DNA from: Mesodorylaimus sp. YZB2_4 | Taxonomy: Eukaryota > Nematoda > Enoplea > Dorylaimida > Dorylaimidae | Direction: 5' to 3' | Assembly: GCA_030248295.1 (NCBI GenBank) | Contig: JASANH010001725.1 | Span: forward strand, 434,001 to 498,000 | DNA length: 64,000 bases | Shown here: piece after piece, positions 36,606 to 46,954 of the stretch | Position numbering within the stretch: the first letter of the stretch is position 1 | How the letters are laid out: the number at the start of each line of letters is the position of its first letter | Made by a program: the position numbers and the translations under genes | Notes under the pieces: model-generated | What the model saw: the letters and a program-made list of their open reading frames with translations, nothing else | What the model was told of the DNA's origin: nothing | The model's database searches: none

Positions 36606-36931
36606 AACGAACATGAGAGGGCTGAGATTTGCTCTCACTGCGAATGACCCCAAATTATACAGCGTCTCATCGTATTGTTCAGCACCCGCAATTTACAGGT
36701 GCTCAAACTATGTTAATTTTGACGATGAGGTAACCCTGAAAAGCACCACTTAGCCATATTCGTCGTTACCTTCGAGTAACCAAAGTAGTGCTTTTTCAGG
36801 GTTATCTCATCGTCAAATTAACATATTTTGAGCACCTCCAAAGTGCGGCTACTGAAATACGATGAGACGTTGTACAGTATAATGCGGGGTCATTCGCAGT
36901 GAGAGCAAATCTCAGCCCTCTCATGTTCGTT
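36606..36931. mobile_element. Foldback element (about 147-bp inverted arms, 31-nt loop)
   Basis: Left arm 36606-36751 (aacgaacatgagagggctg ... aagcaccactt) is closely complementary to right arm 36783-36931 (aagtagtgct ... cagccctctcatgttcgtt). There are a few substitutions and small indels. The loop itself contains a smaller GTTAC/GTAAC stem. No open reading frame. This is the structure of a foldback MITE or a very recent hairpin. If transcribed it would form a long double-stranded RNA. No target-site duplication could be established by eye. Confidence 0.85.
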
Positions 36932-37160
36932 TTGTACTGACCAAAATTTGATGTCCTTGTTAAGCGGTGTCATCGCAAGCATGGCATACGGTTTCGATAT
37001 CGAGTGCTTATAATGCAGCGCAGGTTAACATGATACCCGTACGGCATTCAATACTAACGCCTCGAACTTTTGACGCTGACTTGTAAAATACTGCAGGTAT
37101 ACATTCTAATGTCGACACTTTCCACACACTCACAGCATGGTGTAGTCACAGAGCGAAGAG

Positions 37161-38384
37161 TCAGTACTTGTATTCGGGATGATCAATGTAGTTGGTCACA
37201 GCCTGTCGTCCCGTTTCCTCTGCAGGACCAGTAGAGTTACGCCTGGAGACAAAGTCATCCATACTGTATTCATGCTCGAACAGAGTGCCATATCTGATGG
37301 AAGGGCCACCTACGGTCGCTCGTTTTCTGCGTAAATATCTTCCGATTCTTTTTCGGCATAGAACCAAAATGAAGCCTACGATTAACAACGCTAGGATAAG
37401 ACCCAAGGCCAACGATGTGTTCGAATGGCCAGAGATTGCGTGTTTTTCGACAATAGGGGACGTCAGAGCATTCAAGGGCGGTGTCGTCGCATTGCTCACA
37501 TAACCTGATGTGGTGGCGATGGTGGTGTCGCAGCCACTTGCATTTGCACAAGGGCTTATCGCGGCCGTAGTTAAAGCCATTGAGGAAGTGACCGTTGAAT
37601 GTGCCAGACTTGTCGTGGTCGTGGCCGTGCTTGTGCTCGTCCTCGTATTCAAGGATGCATTTTCAACACGACTCTTTACACTTTCCACGAAATTCGCGCA
37701 CAGCTCATTGGTTAGGTTGACAAGGGCAGTGAGATCCATCTTGGTCATATTCACCCGAATGAAGTAAGAATGGTTTAAATTCATGCGGCCATTGACTATC
37801 ATGCTGAAGTTTGACTCCTTTGAAATATCAGGTTCAGTCCGTAGGTTTAAGTAGAAGCCGTAGAAAGTACCGTTAGCGAAGCTATCGAAGAATTTGAGCA
37901 ATGCAGCTTCCTTGTCTCGTGCAGACATGGGTGTTGAGTTTGAACACGGATCCACTAGAATGATTCTTGTTCTGTTGGTTGGCGCTGTGACAAATAAATC
38001 GGAGCCATTGATGAACTGTTTTCGTTCAATCTGCAAATCCGTCGTGACATCTGTTATGCTCACCTCCGTCGAGGCAGCCACTTTGTCTCTCGTCGCGTTG
38101 CTGTTCAGTGAGGCGACCATAATAGGAAATTCGGCAACCAGGCCCAAGTGCTCTGACCAGCTCCCTTTGGTGGAATTGCCAGGAATGGACACGATGATGG
38201 AGACAGTATTTGACAGAACAGTCCCATTGCCGCCTGATGGGGATGCATGGTCAGTCGAAGCATTTGTCGACTGGTTGGCAGTAACCGTGGCCAGTGTACT
38301 GGCAGTGGACGGGATGTCAGGCGCAGTGAGTCCTCGTCCTATTATTCCCAAGACCATAATCTTCAAGCACAACAGAGTCAACAT
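37161..38384 (-). CDS. Type I membrane glycoprotein, unknown family, paralogue B
   Basis: Single exon, 407 residues from the ATG at 38384 (two codons inside the longer non-ATG frame). Signal peptide MLTLLCLKIMVLGIIG. The ectodomain motifs follow the order of paralogue A: IILVDPCSNSTP, GTFYGFYLNLRTEPDI, NFSMIVNGRMNLNHSYF, VNMTK and TNELCANFVES. Then come a Thr/Ser/Ala-rich stalk longer than in A, one transmembrane helix (LALGLILALLIVGFILVL), CRKRIGRYLRRKR and a tail ending HPEYKY. The conserved Cys pair and FYGFY segment suggest one folded ectodomain module. Tails of A and B share only the Tyr-rich end. Same orientation and organisation imply tandem duplication. Function unknown. Confidence 0.75.
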   Translation of the reverse strand: MLTLLCLKIMVLGIIGRGLTAPDIPSTASTLATVTANQSTNASTDHASPSGGNGTVLSNTVSIIVSIPGNSTKGSWSEHLGLVAEFPIMVASLNSNATRDKVAASTEVSITDVTTDLQIERKQFINGSDLFVTAPTNRTRIILVDPCSNSTPMSARDKEAALLKFFDSFANGTFYGFYLNLRTEPDISKESNFSMIVNGRMNLNHSYFIRVNMTKMDLTALVNLTNELCANFVESVKSRVENASLNTRTSTSTATTTTSLAHSTVTSSMALTTAAISPCANASGCDTTIATTSGYVSNATTPPLNALTSPIVEKHAISGHSNTSLALGLILALLIVGFILVLCRKRIGRYLRRKRATVGGPSIRYGTLFEHEYSMDDFVSRRNSTGPAEETGRQAVTNYIDHPEYKY

Positions 38385-39398
38385 TTTCAATTTTCACTGT
38401 GCGCTTTTGAAACCGATTTCTTTCTCCAGCCTCCTCCAGTAGTCGACTTGAGCCAACGCGACCTCACAACAGCTTGACGAACTTTATACAGTACAACACC
38501 CACCCCTGTCGTACTTGGTAAAGCTCCGCAGGTGAGTGCGTGCGTCTTCAAGACTAGTCTTGGAGAAACAAGTTTCCCAAAACATCCCTCTTCAGCATCC
38601 TAAGTTTGTCAGACTGGGTTATTTGATTTCCTATTTTCGCCTCGTTCACTGAACCGCAGCGTGACTCACGTCAACACCATATCTATGACTGGGCTTCATT
38701 GGGCAAGAGGGTAGAGTGCTAAGTAGGGACAGTAGTAAGTTACGCAAGACGACATCATCGAGGCAACATGAAAAATAAGCTATGCACACTGACTATGATC
38801 GTAAATGCGAATTGTGCGACTTGAGTCACGAATTTAATGTGTCGTAAAATTTTATGGCACATCTAACCGATCTGCTGTATGACGGGTGCATCTTGCAAAT
38901 ACGCTATCTCACAATGACTATACGGATAAGGAAGGCTGATGATGTCTGAGGCGGCGATTTCTTACAATTTGTCGATCGAAATACAGCACGCCTTCCAAAC
39001 ATGTCTTGGCTTCGCGCCTTCCCACTTCACATCCGTCGCTGATTTCCCTCAAAGTCTCTCCAACCTGCCCTGCGCCATGCTGGTGGCTGATGTATGCACT
39101 GGGAAACACGGCCTCCACTTGGGCGGGCAAATCACTCATTTTTCTCCTGGCTGATCTACCGCATATGAACAGGATTTGCATCGATCGATCATTTGAATTT
39201 GAGACAGATGATATAGGTAAATAATTAGTACCTGAAAATCTTTTTTCGTCCAATCAGAGAGCGCCATCTGTTTTCCAGCGAAGTGCGGGATCAAAGTCCT
39301 TACAGATTCCACTTCGGTGCCGACTACGCGATCGAATTTTAGAAAGGTCGAATTTCTGATCTGAGTTTATTAGCTGTAAAACTTGATTGGTGCGCAGG
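38385..39398. other. Upstream region of UEV/RING copy 1
   Basis: Unique sequence to about 38.82 kb, then the outer part of the inverted repeat. A minus-strand frame (MQILFICGRSARRKMSDLPAQ...) at about 38.92-39.19 kb is open here but frameshifted in the other arm, so I do not call it a gene. Confidence 0.4.
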
Positions 39399-41360
39399 AT
39401 GACCGAGCAAGGAGTGAAACCGAAGTAAGTTTCGACAGTTTCGAACGAAATGACAAGAAAGTTCAGGCAAAGTTTAGTCAATTTGCACAAAACCACGTCC
39501 CCCGAAACGGAAACGAAGCAATGAGCTTCTTCGCTGTCCCCGTCTTCCTAAAGCCCCGAGTTTTGGCGTTTTTGTCTTAGATCGCCGCAAGAACTGGAAA
39601 AACTGTACGAGCGATATCAGTCGAGCCGATGCCGAGACGAAGTTGCCGACATCACCTCCCGCCCCATCGACGGCGTCGTTTTTATTACGGTCACGGCTCG
39701 GAAAACGGAAACCGGAAAGTATTTGTAAGTTGCCGACTGATTGCCCGTCGACTCCCCGACTTGACTTTTTCTTTCTAGGCAAGTGTTTGAATTCGATGTG
39801 AAGAAATACGAAGCAGTTTTGACCGTGCTCCTTCCGCAAAAGTTTCCGTTCGTGCCCCCAGTAGTGAGCCGAATCCGATTCTTGGTGACCTTTGTGCCCT
39901 GCATGGCTCGCTGTTCAGGTAACGTTCGAACACAAAACCATCCCGTCCCACCCGGACATCGACGCCGATACGGGCCGCGTTCGCGGATTTTGGACGGAGA
40001 AGGGCAAGTGGAGCAAGGAGACGAAGATCCGGAACATTTGCGAAAACGTTGTGAAAATGCTGTCCGAAGCTAAGACGCCGGTGAGTCCGAGTCCGTTTCA
40101 CTCGGGGGTGCTCACGCTTGTCCTTTCAGATTCCGTCGCCGCCACCGCTAATTAAGAAAAGCGACGACAACGCTCTACGATTCCGGGCCGCACCGGCCGA
40201 ATTCAGATACTTGTGTAAGCTTCCTGATTGTCTTCAGGTTGCGGCCAGTCTCTGAGCGCTGTTCATAGGCATCGGTGAAGGAAAGGTGTTCGTGGCCAGT
40301 CTGAGGCGTCATTACAAGTGCGCGATCAAGTTCAATTGGAAGGTGAGCTGGTTCGTTTTTGGGTCATTCGAGTAACCGACGCGCGATCTCGTTTCAGAAG
40401 AATCGTCGCGAGGGCGGTCCGTGCCTCATTATCACTTCGCCTATTCAGCCCTCGCGAGACGCGGTGGCTGCCGCTTTGGACGCGTACCTCGTGCAGAAAG
40501 GAGTTCGTCGTTTTCGGAAAATGACAGAGGTCGATCCCGAACCCGATGCCAGGGCCTTCGTAGCGTCTTTCGGAGGATCGTCAATTACGGCCTCTGAAGC
40601 AGGCGACCTGATCGAGTTGGACGACGACGGTGCGGATGAGTCGATCTTCCGAGTTGCGATCGTAGACCCTCTTGATTTGCAGAGAGTCCAGTCGAGGAAC
40701 CACGCCATCGTTTGGAGGAATCAGAAAGCAGTCTGATTTTGGATGGAGGGGAATCGCTATTTGTTAAGGGTGAGGGTAGCCAGCCAGTTTTCTGACCTGT
40801 TTAGTAATATTCCTTTTGTTTTAGACGGAGCCGAGAACGAGTATTCGGACGACGAGATGCGTAAAGTGGCCGAGAGCCTGACGACCCTGTTTGGAGCCAC
40901 GTTGTTGAAAGTCTGGAGCAAGGCTCATTCAGTGATGCTCGCCGTCGTCCGAGCGTCGTCGGCTGTGGGCCAATTGAACGTAGAGTTGTGCAGTTTAGGA
41001 GAAGCCATCGACCAGTTGGAGGGCATCGTGGAAGGTCATCGCCACCAATTGGACAGTTGTGAAACGGAATTTCAGTTGCTGCTGGACTCGTCGCGTCGTT
41101 TCAATTGTCCGATCTGTTTGCGTCGTGTGATCGACGCTGTTTTGAGTTGCGGACACGGGTTCTGCGGAAAGTGCATAGGCAGTGGTCATCGTTGTATTCG
41201 TTGCCACCAAATGGTTCAATCGAAACTGACCTTGTTTCCGACTGCGTAGGTTTTTGTTTGTTAGAGCAGAGACAGAAATTGTTTTCTCGTAGGGTAATGG
41301 TGTAGAGTATTTATATGTGAATTTGAGGGCCTGTGAGAGCCATGTCAATTGGTTTCGTTG
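38820..41360 (+). repeat. Left arm of 2.5-kb inverted duplication
   Basis: Colinear, reverse-complementary match to 46845-49380. The coding part (39.4-41.25 kb) is almost identical. The outer and inner ends are recognisably homologous but carry many substitutions and small indels. The ends were judged by eye where matching sequence fades. Confidence 0.93.
39399..41249 (+). pseudogene. UEV/KH-like/RING protein, copy 1, broken splice donor
   Basis: Same exon structure as the intact copy on the other arm: 39399-39424, 39581-39724, 39779-39860, 39919-40080, 40130-40214, 40269-40342, 40398-40635, 40683-40769 and 40825-41249. Together they would encode 440 residues. At the donor of intron 7 the sequence is GCGG-ATGAGT (A at 40636), while the other copy has GCGG-GTGAGT. 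With the donor lost, retention of the 47-nt intron shifts the frame to TGA at 40734-40736, giving about 303 residues without the acidic linker and RING. Exons downstream are still intact and near-identical, so the lesion is recent, or the product is a functional truncated, RING-less form, or an AT-AG intron is tolerated. An ATG at 40743 opens a RING-containing frame that could be translated separately. Confidence 0.7.
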
Positions 41361-42581
41361 AACTGGTTGATGCCGACTGGCAGTGGCCCTCTTGTTCGTT
41401 GTGTCATAATTCGATTGCGACTGATAGAGAGATTAGGAAAAATTTTACGATCTGTCCTTGTAACATTTATTGAAGCTCACGTTAGTCTACTAGCAAACCT
41501 TGTGTGCGGGGTCTTCAGTGAGATCCTCATGGTCCTAGTTCGATCTGGCTCTGCTCGTCTGATCGACGGTGAAATGCTTCTGACTGCAGCTGAAGCAGGT
41601 GGTCAATGCATCAGATTTGTAGCACCTAGTTTAGGTTTTGACAGAAACGAGTAATGTGATTGGACGGCCTGCAATGGCTTCATGCGTGAACGCAAAGGCC
41701 AATCTGAATGTCGGGAATGCCTGATGCAGCTAAGCAGCGGACAGGAGCGTCATACTGTAGCTGCCTCAGTTTTTTTGGGCCAAAGCCCGTTTTTCCTATA
41801 ACCGGCCAACAGTCAAACCTTATAAGCTGGGCTGTGCGGGGACCGGCTCACACAGACGCGTCCCTCTGCGCGTTCCTACACGAGGCCATCCTGGACTGGA
41901 CACCGACTTCCTTGGACGATGGCGGGCGGGCTGTGAACCCTGTCGGTGTTCGACACTCGAGACTGTCCACTCGTTTGGCTTCCGTCGCTCTAGAAGCACC
42001 TCGACAGTACCGAATGAGTCACCCACGGCCAGGCGTGCAAGGTCAGCGAGGGTTTATGGTTCGCAAACCGACCTCCATCACTGGGGATCGAACCCTAGAC
42101 GAGTCCAGCCACTCGCTACCAGGCAGTACGGAGAGACGAATGGCGAACCGCTGTACCACCGCGGCCAATAGCTGCCTCAGTTGCCAGTCACAATTTGGTT
42201 ACTCCTGGAACATTTGCGAGGGTTTTTTACGTACATCTCGCTCGCAAGATTTGCGCAGCAATTTCTTATCGCAGCGCAAATTGCTTTTGGGTACATATTT
42301 GGCGAGAATCGAGATCGAGATGCATCAACCAATAAATCACTAAAACGACTACATCGCCTGCGCCTTTACTTCAACCAAGTGATGTGTCCAAGGCCGAGAT
42401 GTCAAAATGAACGTTTTTGTCACCGAAACATGTGAAACCCCTTATGACCCTAATCGTAAGTAAGACCTGAATAAAGATTAGCTAACTACTCAAATCATAT
42501 GGCTAACTGGGGCTAACTCGTTAGGCACCATTGAGGCAATCAAAACCCGATCCCGATACGTCTTGCCCTACTGTATGTTGT
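41250..42581. other. Interval with SINE copy 2; no gene
   Basis: Holds the inner end of the left repeat arm (to about 41360) and a SINE at 41902-42166. Plus-strand frames here run through the SINE and are not coding. Confidence 0.5.
41902..42166 (-). mobile_element. tRNA-derived SINE, copy 2
   Basis: Second copy of the element at 7.1 kb, colinear over about 265 bp with scattered substitutions. On the minus strand: GGCCGCGGTGGTACAGCGG (A-box-like TGGTACAGCGG), then TAGGGTTCGATCCCC (B-box), then the shared body ending in accgacttcc complement. It lies in the spacer between the inverted arms, 3' of aldolase. Confidence 0.82.
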
Positions 42582-44535
42582 CTAATACTGATGTTTCTCG
42601 ACGAACAAGGACTGACTGGACGCAGCAGTCGACGCCTCGCTTTCGTACTTGCCAAGCGTAGCCAAACCGTTAGCCTGTAAAGGAGATATTATTTGCCGAG
42701 GATCGAAAATACTGTATACTGATAAGGAATCGGGGTTTGGAAGGACTAGTTACCAGAGGAAGACTATTGCGTAGGCACTCCCAGCACACACGCACAAACA
42801 CAGCGACACGTACCCGAGCGCGTGTGAAGAACACTTGCTGCGCTGCTTTCACGTTCTCGTCTTTTCCTTGCCAAGCCTTCAGAACGGAGGCCTGCAAAGC
42901 GCGTCCGTACGAGAAGCTTAGTGCCCACGGTTTCTTGCCAGGGAATTGATTGATGGCGTTCAAATTGACGCTCGCATCCACTTCAGACTGACCACCCGAC
43001 AAGAAGACAATGCCTGCAAGGAATCAACCATAACATCAGAAGTCTTACCACACCACAGTCCCTTACCAGGCACAGCGGCGGGTACTCCGCGCTGGAGAGC
43101 GGTGACGGTAGCTCGAGCGATGTCCTGAGGCGATGCTCTCTTCGGACAGGCTTGGCCCGGGGTGACCATATTCGGTTTCAACAACGTTCCCTCCAAGAAG
43201 ACATGATGATCGGCCAGGGCCTTGTACACGTAGGCCAGTGTTTGTTCGGTCACTTTCTGACAACGTTCCAAATCGTGATCGCCATCTTGCAAGATTTCTG
43301 GTTCGACAATCGGAACCAAGCCATTCTGAAAACAAAGAATTGCTGACCGCGACAGTACACAAAGTACAGTAGTTGCTGATACCTGCTGGCAGATGCTAGC
43401 ATAACGAGCCAAGACGTTCGCATTCTCCAACAGCCCCAAATTCGAAGGCGTATGCGGTCCGATTGTCAAGACACAACGCCACTTGGCAAATCGGCATCCA
43501 CCATCGTAGTATTCTTTGCAACGAGCAGCCAAATCGTCCAGTCCTTAAGACCAAAGATTGGTTCAATAACACGATCTCGACAAAACAAGCCTATCAGCAG
43601 ATCAGATCAAACGGGAACTCATTTCGCTGCGAGGTCGCACAAGACCTCGTGTCATTGAAAGGGACGAAAGAACGGAGATTCTAAACACTGACTAGCACTC
43701 TCAGGACAGAGCACGCCTTTGTGCGAACACAAATTCAAGAGGTCTCCCAAAACTACCTGCTTGTACTCCTACTCCCATCTGCTCTCTTGCAACTAACCTT
43801 GCGTCGTTCCTTCTCCAATCGTTCCAGCTAACGGCACGACCCCCTTGTCCACCTTGATGCCCGGAATGATGCCTTGCTGTTGCAACAGTACTGGGAACGG
43901 CGTTCCTTTGCTATCTTTTTGCCGGAATGTTTCGTCGTACAAAATTACACCAGAAATATGATCTGCGGCCGATGTGGTGAAAAGCAGCTGACGGTATTTG
44001 CGACGGTTTTCGGCATTATTTTCTAATTTGATATCGGCAAAGCGTTTTCCAATTGTTCCTACAAAAATATTTCAAGGATTGCTTCAAGTTTGATTTATCC
44101 ACTGGACTGTAGTCTCTGTTCTTCGATACAAAACAAAGCACTCTTCCAGAAATTCCTGTTTTTCAAGTTTCCAATAGACTTATTCGCAAAAAGGACCACA
44201 AATGCAGTTTTTACTGTTGGATGAATCTAAATTATTGAAGCGCTAGTCTATTGCTGGTGTTTGACCATTTTTTTGGAAAATCAAAAACTAAAACTTTCAG
44301 TTTTCTTCCAGTTTCTTGAAATTTTTTAAAAACTGGGCACAAAGCCAAGATTAGAAACATCTTAATTTTTATGCATTAAGTGCAATTACTGTATAAATTA
44401 GATTTCCTTACCCGTGCTTTCATCAGCAGCCAAAATTCCCTTTCCAGGTGCCACGATTGCCTCTGCCGTTTTCCTCAGTGCATCTTCTTGAGCCGTGGTC
44501 AAATATTGTTTATAACTGCCACCGACTTCGGCCAT
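42582..44535 (-). CDS. ALDO: Fructose-bisphosphate aldolase, class I
   Basis: Cytosolic glycolytic enzyme cleaving fructose 1,6-bisphosphate to dihydroxyacetone phosphate and glyceraldehyde 3-phosphate. Six exons (44412-44535, 43798-44058, 43383-43543, 43067-43325, 42814-43013, 42582-42674) give 365 residues, the family length. The N-terminus is [20 protein letters not shown], followed by [17 protein letters not shown]. The Schiff-base Lys is in [21 protein letters not shown] and [20 protein letters not shown] follow. The last residue is Tyr (EKHQY), the C-terminal Tyr needed for catalysis. All introns are GT-AG. It sits with the GST gene between the two arms of the inverted duplication, both on the minus strand. 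Confidence 0.96.
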
Positions 44536-45497
44536 TTTTAAAGAACTCTTCGTTGAAATAAAAACTGAATTTGTGGACCGTGCAGAAGAGGAATGTTGGT
44601 TGGTATGCGAACACAAGGAGCAAAGTAAACAACACACCACTCCGGCCTGGGCATCCCGATAGTTTGCATACGTGGCACGCATAGTCAGGGCGACAGTCAC
44701 GTGACTTGCCTGCAGGCGATTGGCTGACGATGCTGTGGCAGTGCCCGCATGATTACACGGAGGCGATGGCTCGTAAATTGTAAAGTAATGTTCATCACCT
44801 GAGCATGTGATTTTGTGTATTTTGTTTTGAGTGATCTCTTTGTCAGCCAAATTCTGTACACTATGCTTTCCACTGGGCAGAAATGCTAAAATTTGTGCAT
44901 GCCTCGCAATGCAATGTGAAGTGCACATGCGAGCAATGACGTCTATCGAACACACCAGAAATGAGGCACTCGCTAATGGTGGGGCCCGGGACGGTCATAA
45001 ATGTGCTGTGACACTGTCTTTACGAATGCACAAAGCAGATTGCACCTTCGACTCGCCCGTGACTGCCTGACTGGTGGTGCAGTAAGGAAAGAGACATGTT
45101 CCACACCGACGTGGGCACCTTTATGTTCTCACCTAATCCTCCTGCATCCGTGTTCGAACATCTCAATCAAAAGCACACCCAATTATCCACCACTCAGTCA
45201 CTCGAACCAGTCCTTATTATTGCACTCGTCACCCCACCTTTCTCCACTTTTTTTGCTGCTTGCCAATCATGCGTGACAAATGTCAAACCCGCCTTTTTAT
45301 TTCTAACATTTCTAAAAGATGTCCCCTACAAGCCGAGATGTGCGATGAGCCAAAACGCAAAGCAGAAACATTGTGCACCAGCGATTTTGAAAAAGATGAG
45401 ACATAACTAGGCCAAGCAGAAGTTCGTGCCAAGCTCAAAGCCAGGAGTGCAAATAATCAACTGGCTTTCCCGATAATCCTCTCGAAATTTGTACTCC
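44536..45497. other. Intergenic between aldolase and GST
   Basis: Upstream of aldolase and downstream of GST. No supported gene; plus-strand frames of 79-104 codons have no recognisable features. Confidence 0.5.
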
Positions 45498-46433
45498 TTA
45501 GAGCACAGTTGGAGGACGTGATGTAACGTACGATTTCAATTGTGGCAACTCGAAAATTTTATCCTTAAATTTCTTCAATTCCGGACGCGAATCCAAGGCT
45601 TTTGCATTGAAACAATCTTCCAAAACCGACATGAATTCGGCCACGGCAATATCTGCCCACGTAATCTGAAAATGCAAAGCCAACTTTTCTGTAGACTTGA
45701 GTTTTATCTCCAAACATCTTTAAAACCCACCGAATTTCCCACAAAATATTCACCACCATTTTCCTGCAAAAACTGGTAATAACGGTCCAAAAACGGTTTC
45801 AAATGTTCCTCGACGAGTAGGGCCCAATTTTCGTCCTGGAATAGTCACACACTCTTCAAATTGAGCTGACCGGGATTTGAACCTGCGCCCTGAACCCTGA
45901 ACTGCAAGCCTTACCGCACTTTTCGCATCTCCTTGCAATTTAGGCATGTAGACACTTTTCAGATTACCCCACATATCGAAGATGCCATCGACCAACATAT
46001 CGGCATGGGCCATATCCCAATTAGTTTTCCCCGCCAAACCTAATTTCAAATTTACTTGAACAACGCACTCATACTAGTCCGAATCGACATTTGCATACCG
46101 TGTTCGCGGGCGAGATAACGACCGATGGCGGTCGACTGACATAATTTTTTACCATCGATTTCCAAAACTGGTACTTGACCCATCGGCATTTCTGAAATTG
46201 CAAAACAATGCCGGTTTTGAATAGCGAAAAAACCAAGCCAGACAAAAAAAATTTAAAGTGCAAAACAGGGGGAAAATGGAACTTGAGGACTTACGTGCTT
46301 TGACCGATGGCCATTGCTCGACCGAAATTTTAACATCTTCAAATTTTGTGCCAGTATAGACAAGCAATAAACGGGCTGTTTCGGCCCGTCCTCTCATCGG
46401 GAAGTAGTACAATTTGGTCGCGTGTTCTGGCAT
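45498..46433 (-). CDS. GST: Glutathione S-transferase, sigma-like
   Basis: Cytosolic dimeric enzyme conjugating glutathione to electrophiles or isomerising prostaglandins. Five exons (46295-46433, 46099-46191, 45915-46039, 45731-45835, 45498-45665) give 209 residues. The thioredoxin-like N-domain begins [15 protein letters not shown], with the catalytic Tyr at about residue 9. [20 protein letters not shown] binds glutathione, followed by [11 protein letters not shown]. The helical C-domain has [14 protein letters not shown], the N-capping box typical of GSTs. The ATG at 46433 fits the family; an upstream in-frame extension is ignored. Intron 3 (45836-45914) contains a tRNA-like 3' half. Neighbour to aldolase, same strand. 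Confidence 0.93.
45838..45910 (-). other. tRNA-like 3' half inside GST intron 3
   Basis: On the minus strand the intron reads GGCGCAGGTTCAAATCCCGG followed by TCAGCTCA. This resembles a T-arm with B-box GGTTCAAATCC and part of an acceptor stem. The upstream half overlaps the exon and shows no convincing D-arm or A box, so it is not a complete tRNA gene. It may be a SINE remnant or chance. Confidence 0.35.
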
Positions 46434-46954
46434 TCTGGCGGAGTAGGCAAACAGGCAGCCACGTGCGATTACGTCGAGTCGATAGAACTTTGTAAAACCC
46501 AAACCCGCGTCCCTTATTTATATGCGCCGCCCGGGAGCCAGCTGTCGGCAAGGGAATACTCAACACAACGTGGCACATCCGCTTCGACTGGGGTATCTGC
46601 TGGAGACTACATTCTACCGTGCGCAATGGGAGCAGAGTGCAATGAGCAGACACATCGCCCAAACGAGAATTGCAAAGTCGTTCGATTGATTGTGGCAGAA
46701 TTTCTCTGGTTAGATCCACTGTAACTGCAGAAGAGAAGGCGGGGCTTCGAGCACTCCTGTTGCATGCAGATTTCGAAGAGTACATTTTGCTGAAAGACAA
46801 CTCGAAGGGCCCTTAAAACATCACTTTCCACCTAAGACAAGTAAAACGAGAACGATTAAAATGGTTCTCACGAGCCCTCATATTCAAATATAAATTCTTT
46901 AACGCCATTCCTGCCGAGAAAACAATTCCTGCCTCTGCTCTAACAAACAAAAAC
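46434..46954. other. Intergenic; 3' flank of UEV/RING copy 2
   Basis: Holds the GST promoter side and, from about 46845, the inner end of the right repeat arm. No supported gene. Confidence 0.5.

Larger units (their letters stand above)
35633..37160. other. Interval between the tandem paralogues
   Basis: Holds a C15 tract and a foldback element (listed separately). No supported gene; a 62-codon minus frame at 36465-36653 overlaps the foldback arm. Confidence 0.5.

Noticed and set aside
38918..39253. 111-codon frame in the outer left arm of the inverted repeat
   Set aside because: Opens with TTG, is frameshifted by a 7-bp deletion in the other arm, and splicing attempts from MALSDWTKKDFQ end in stops.
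40743..41249. Separate RING gene adjacent to a UEV/KH gene
   Set aside because: In the intact copy a good donor and acceptor restore one continuous 440-residue frame, so one gene is the better reading.
41708..42343. 211-codon plus-strand frame
   Set aside because: Runs through the SINE copy on its antisense strand; openness reflects the GC-rich repeat, and a parallel frame occurs in the other copy.
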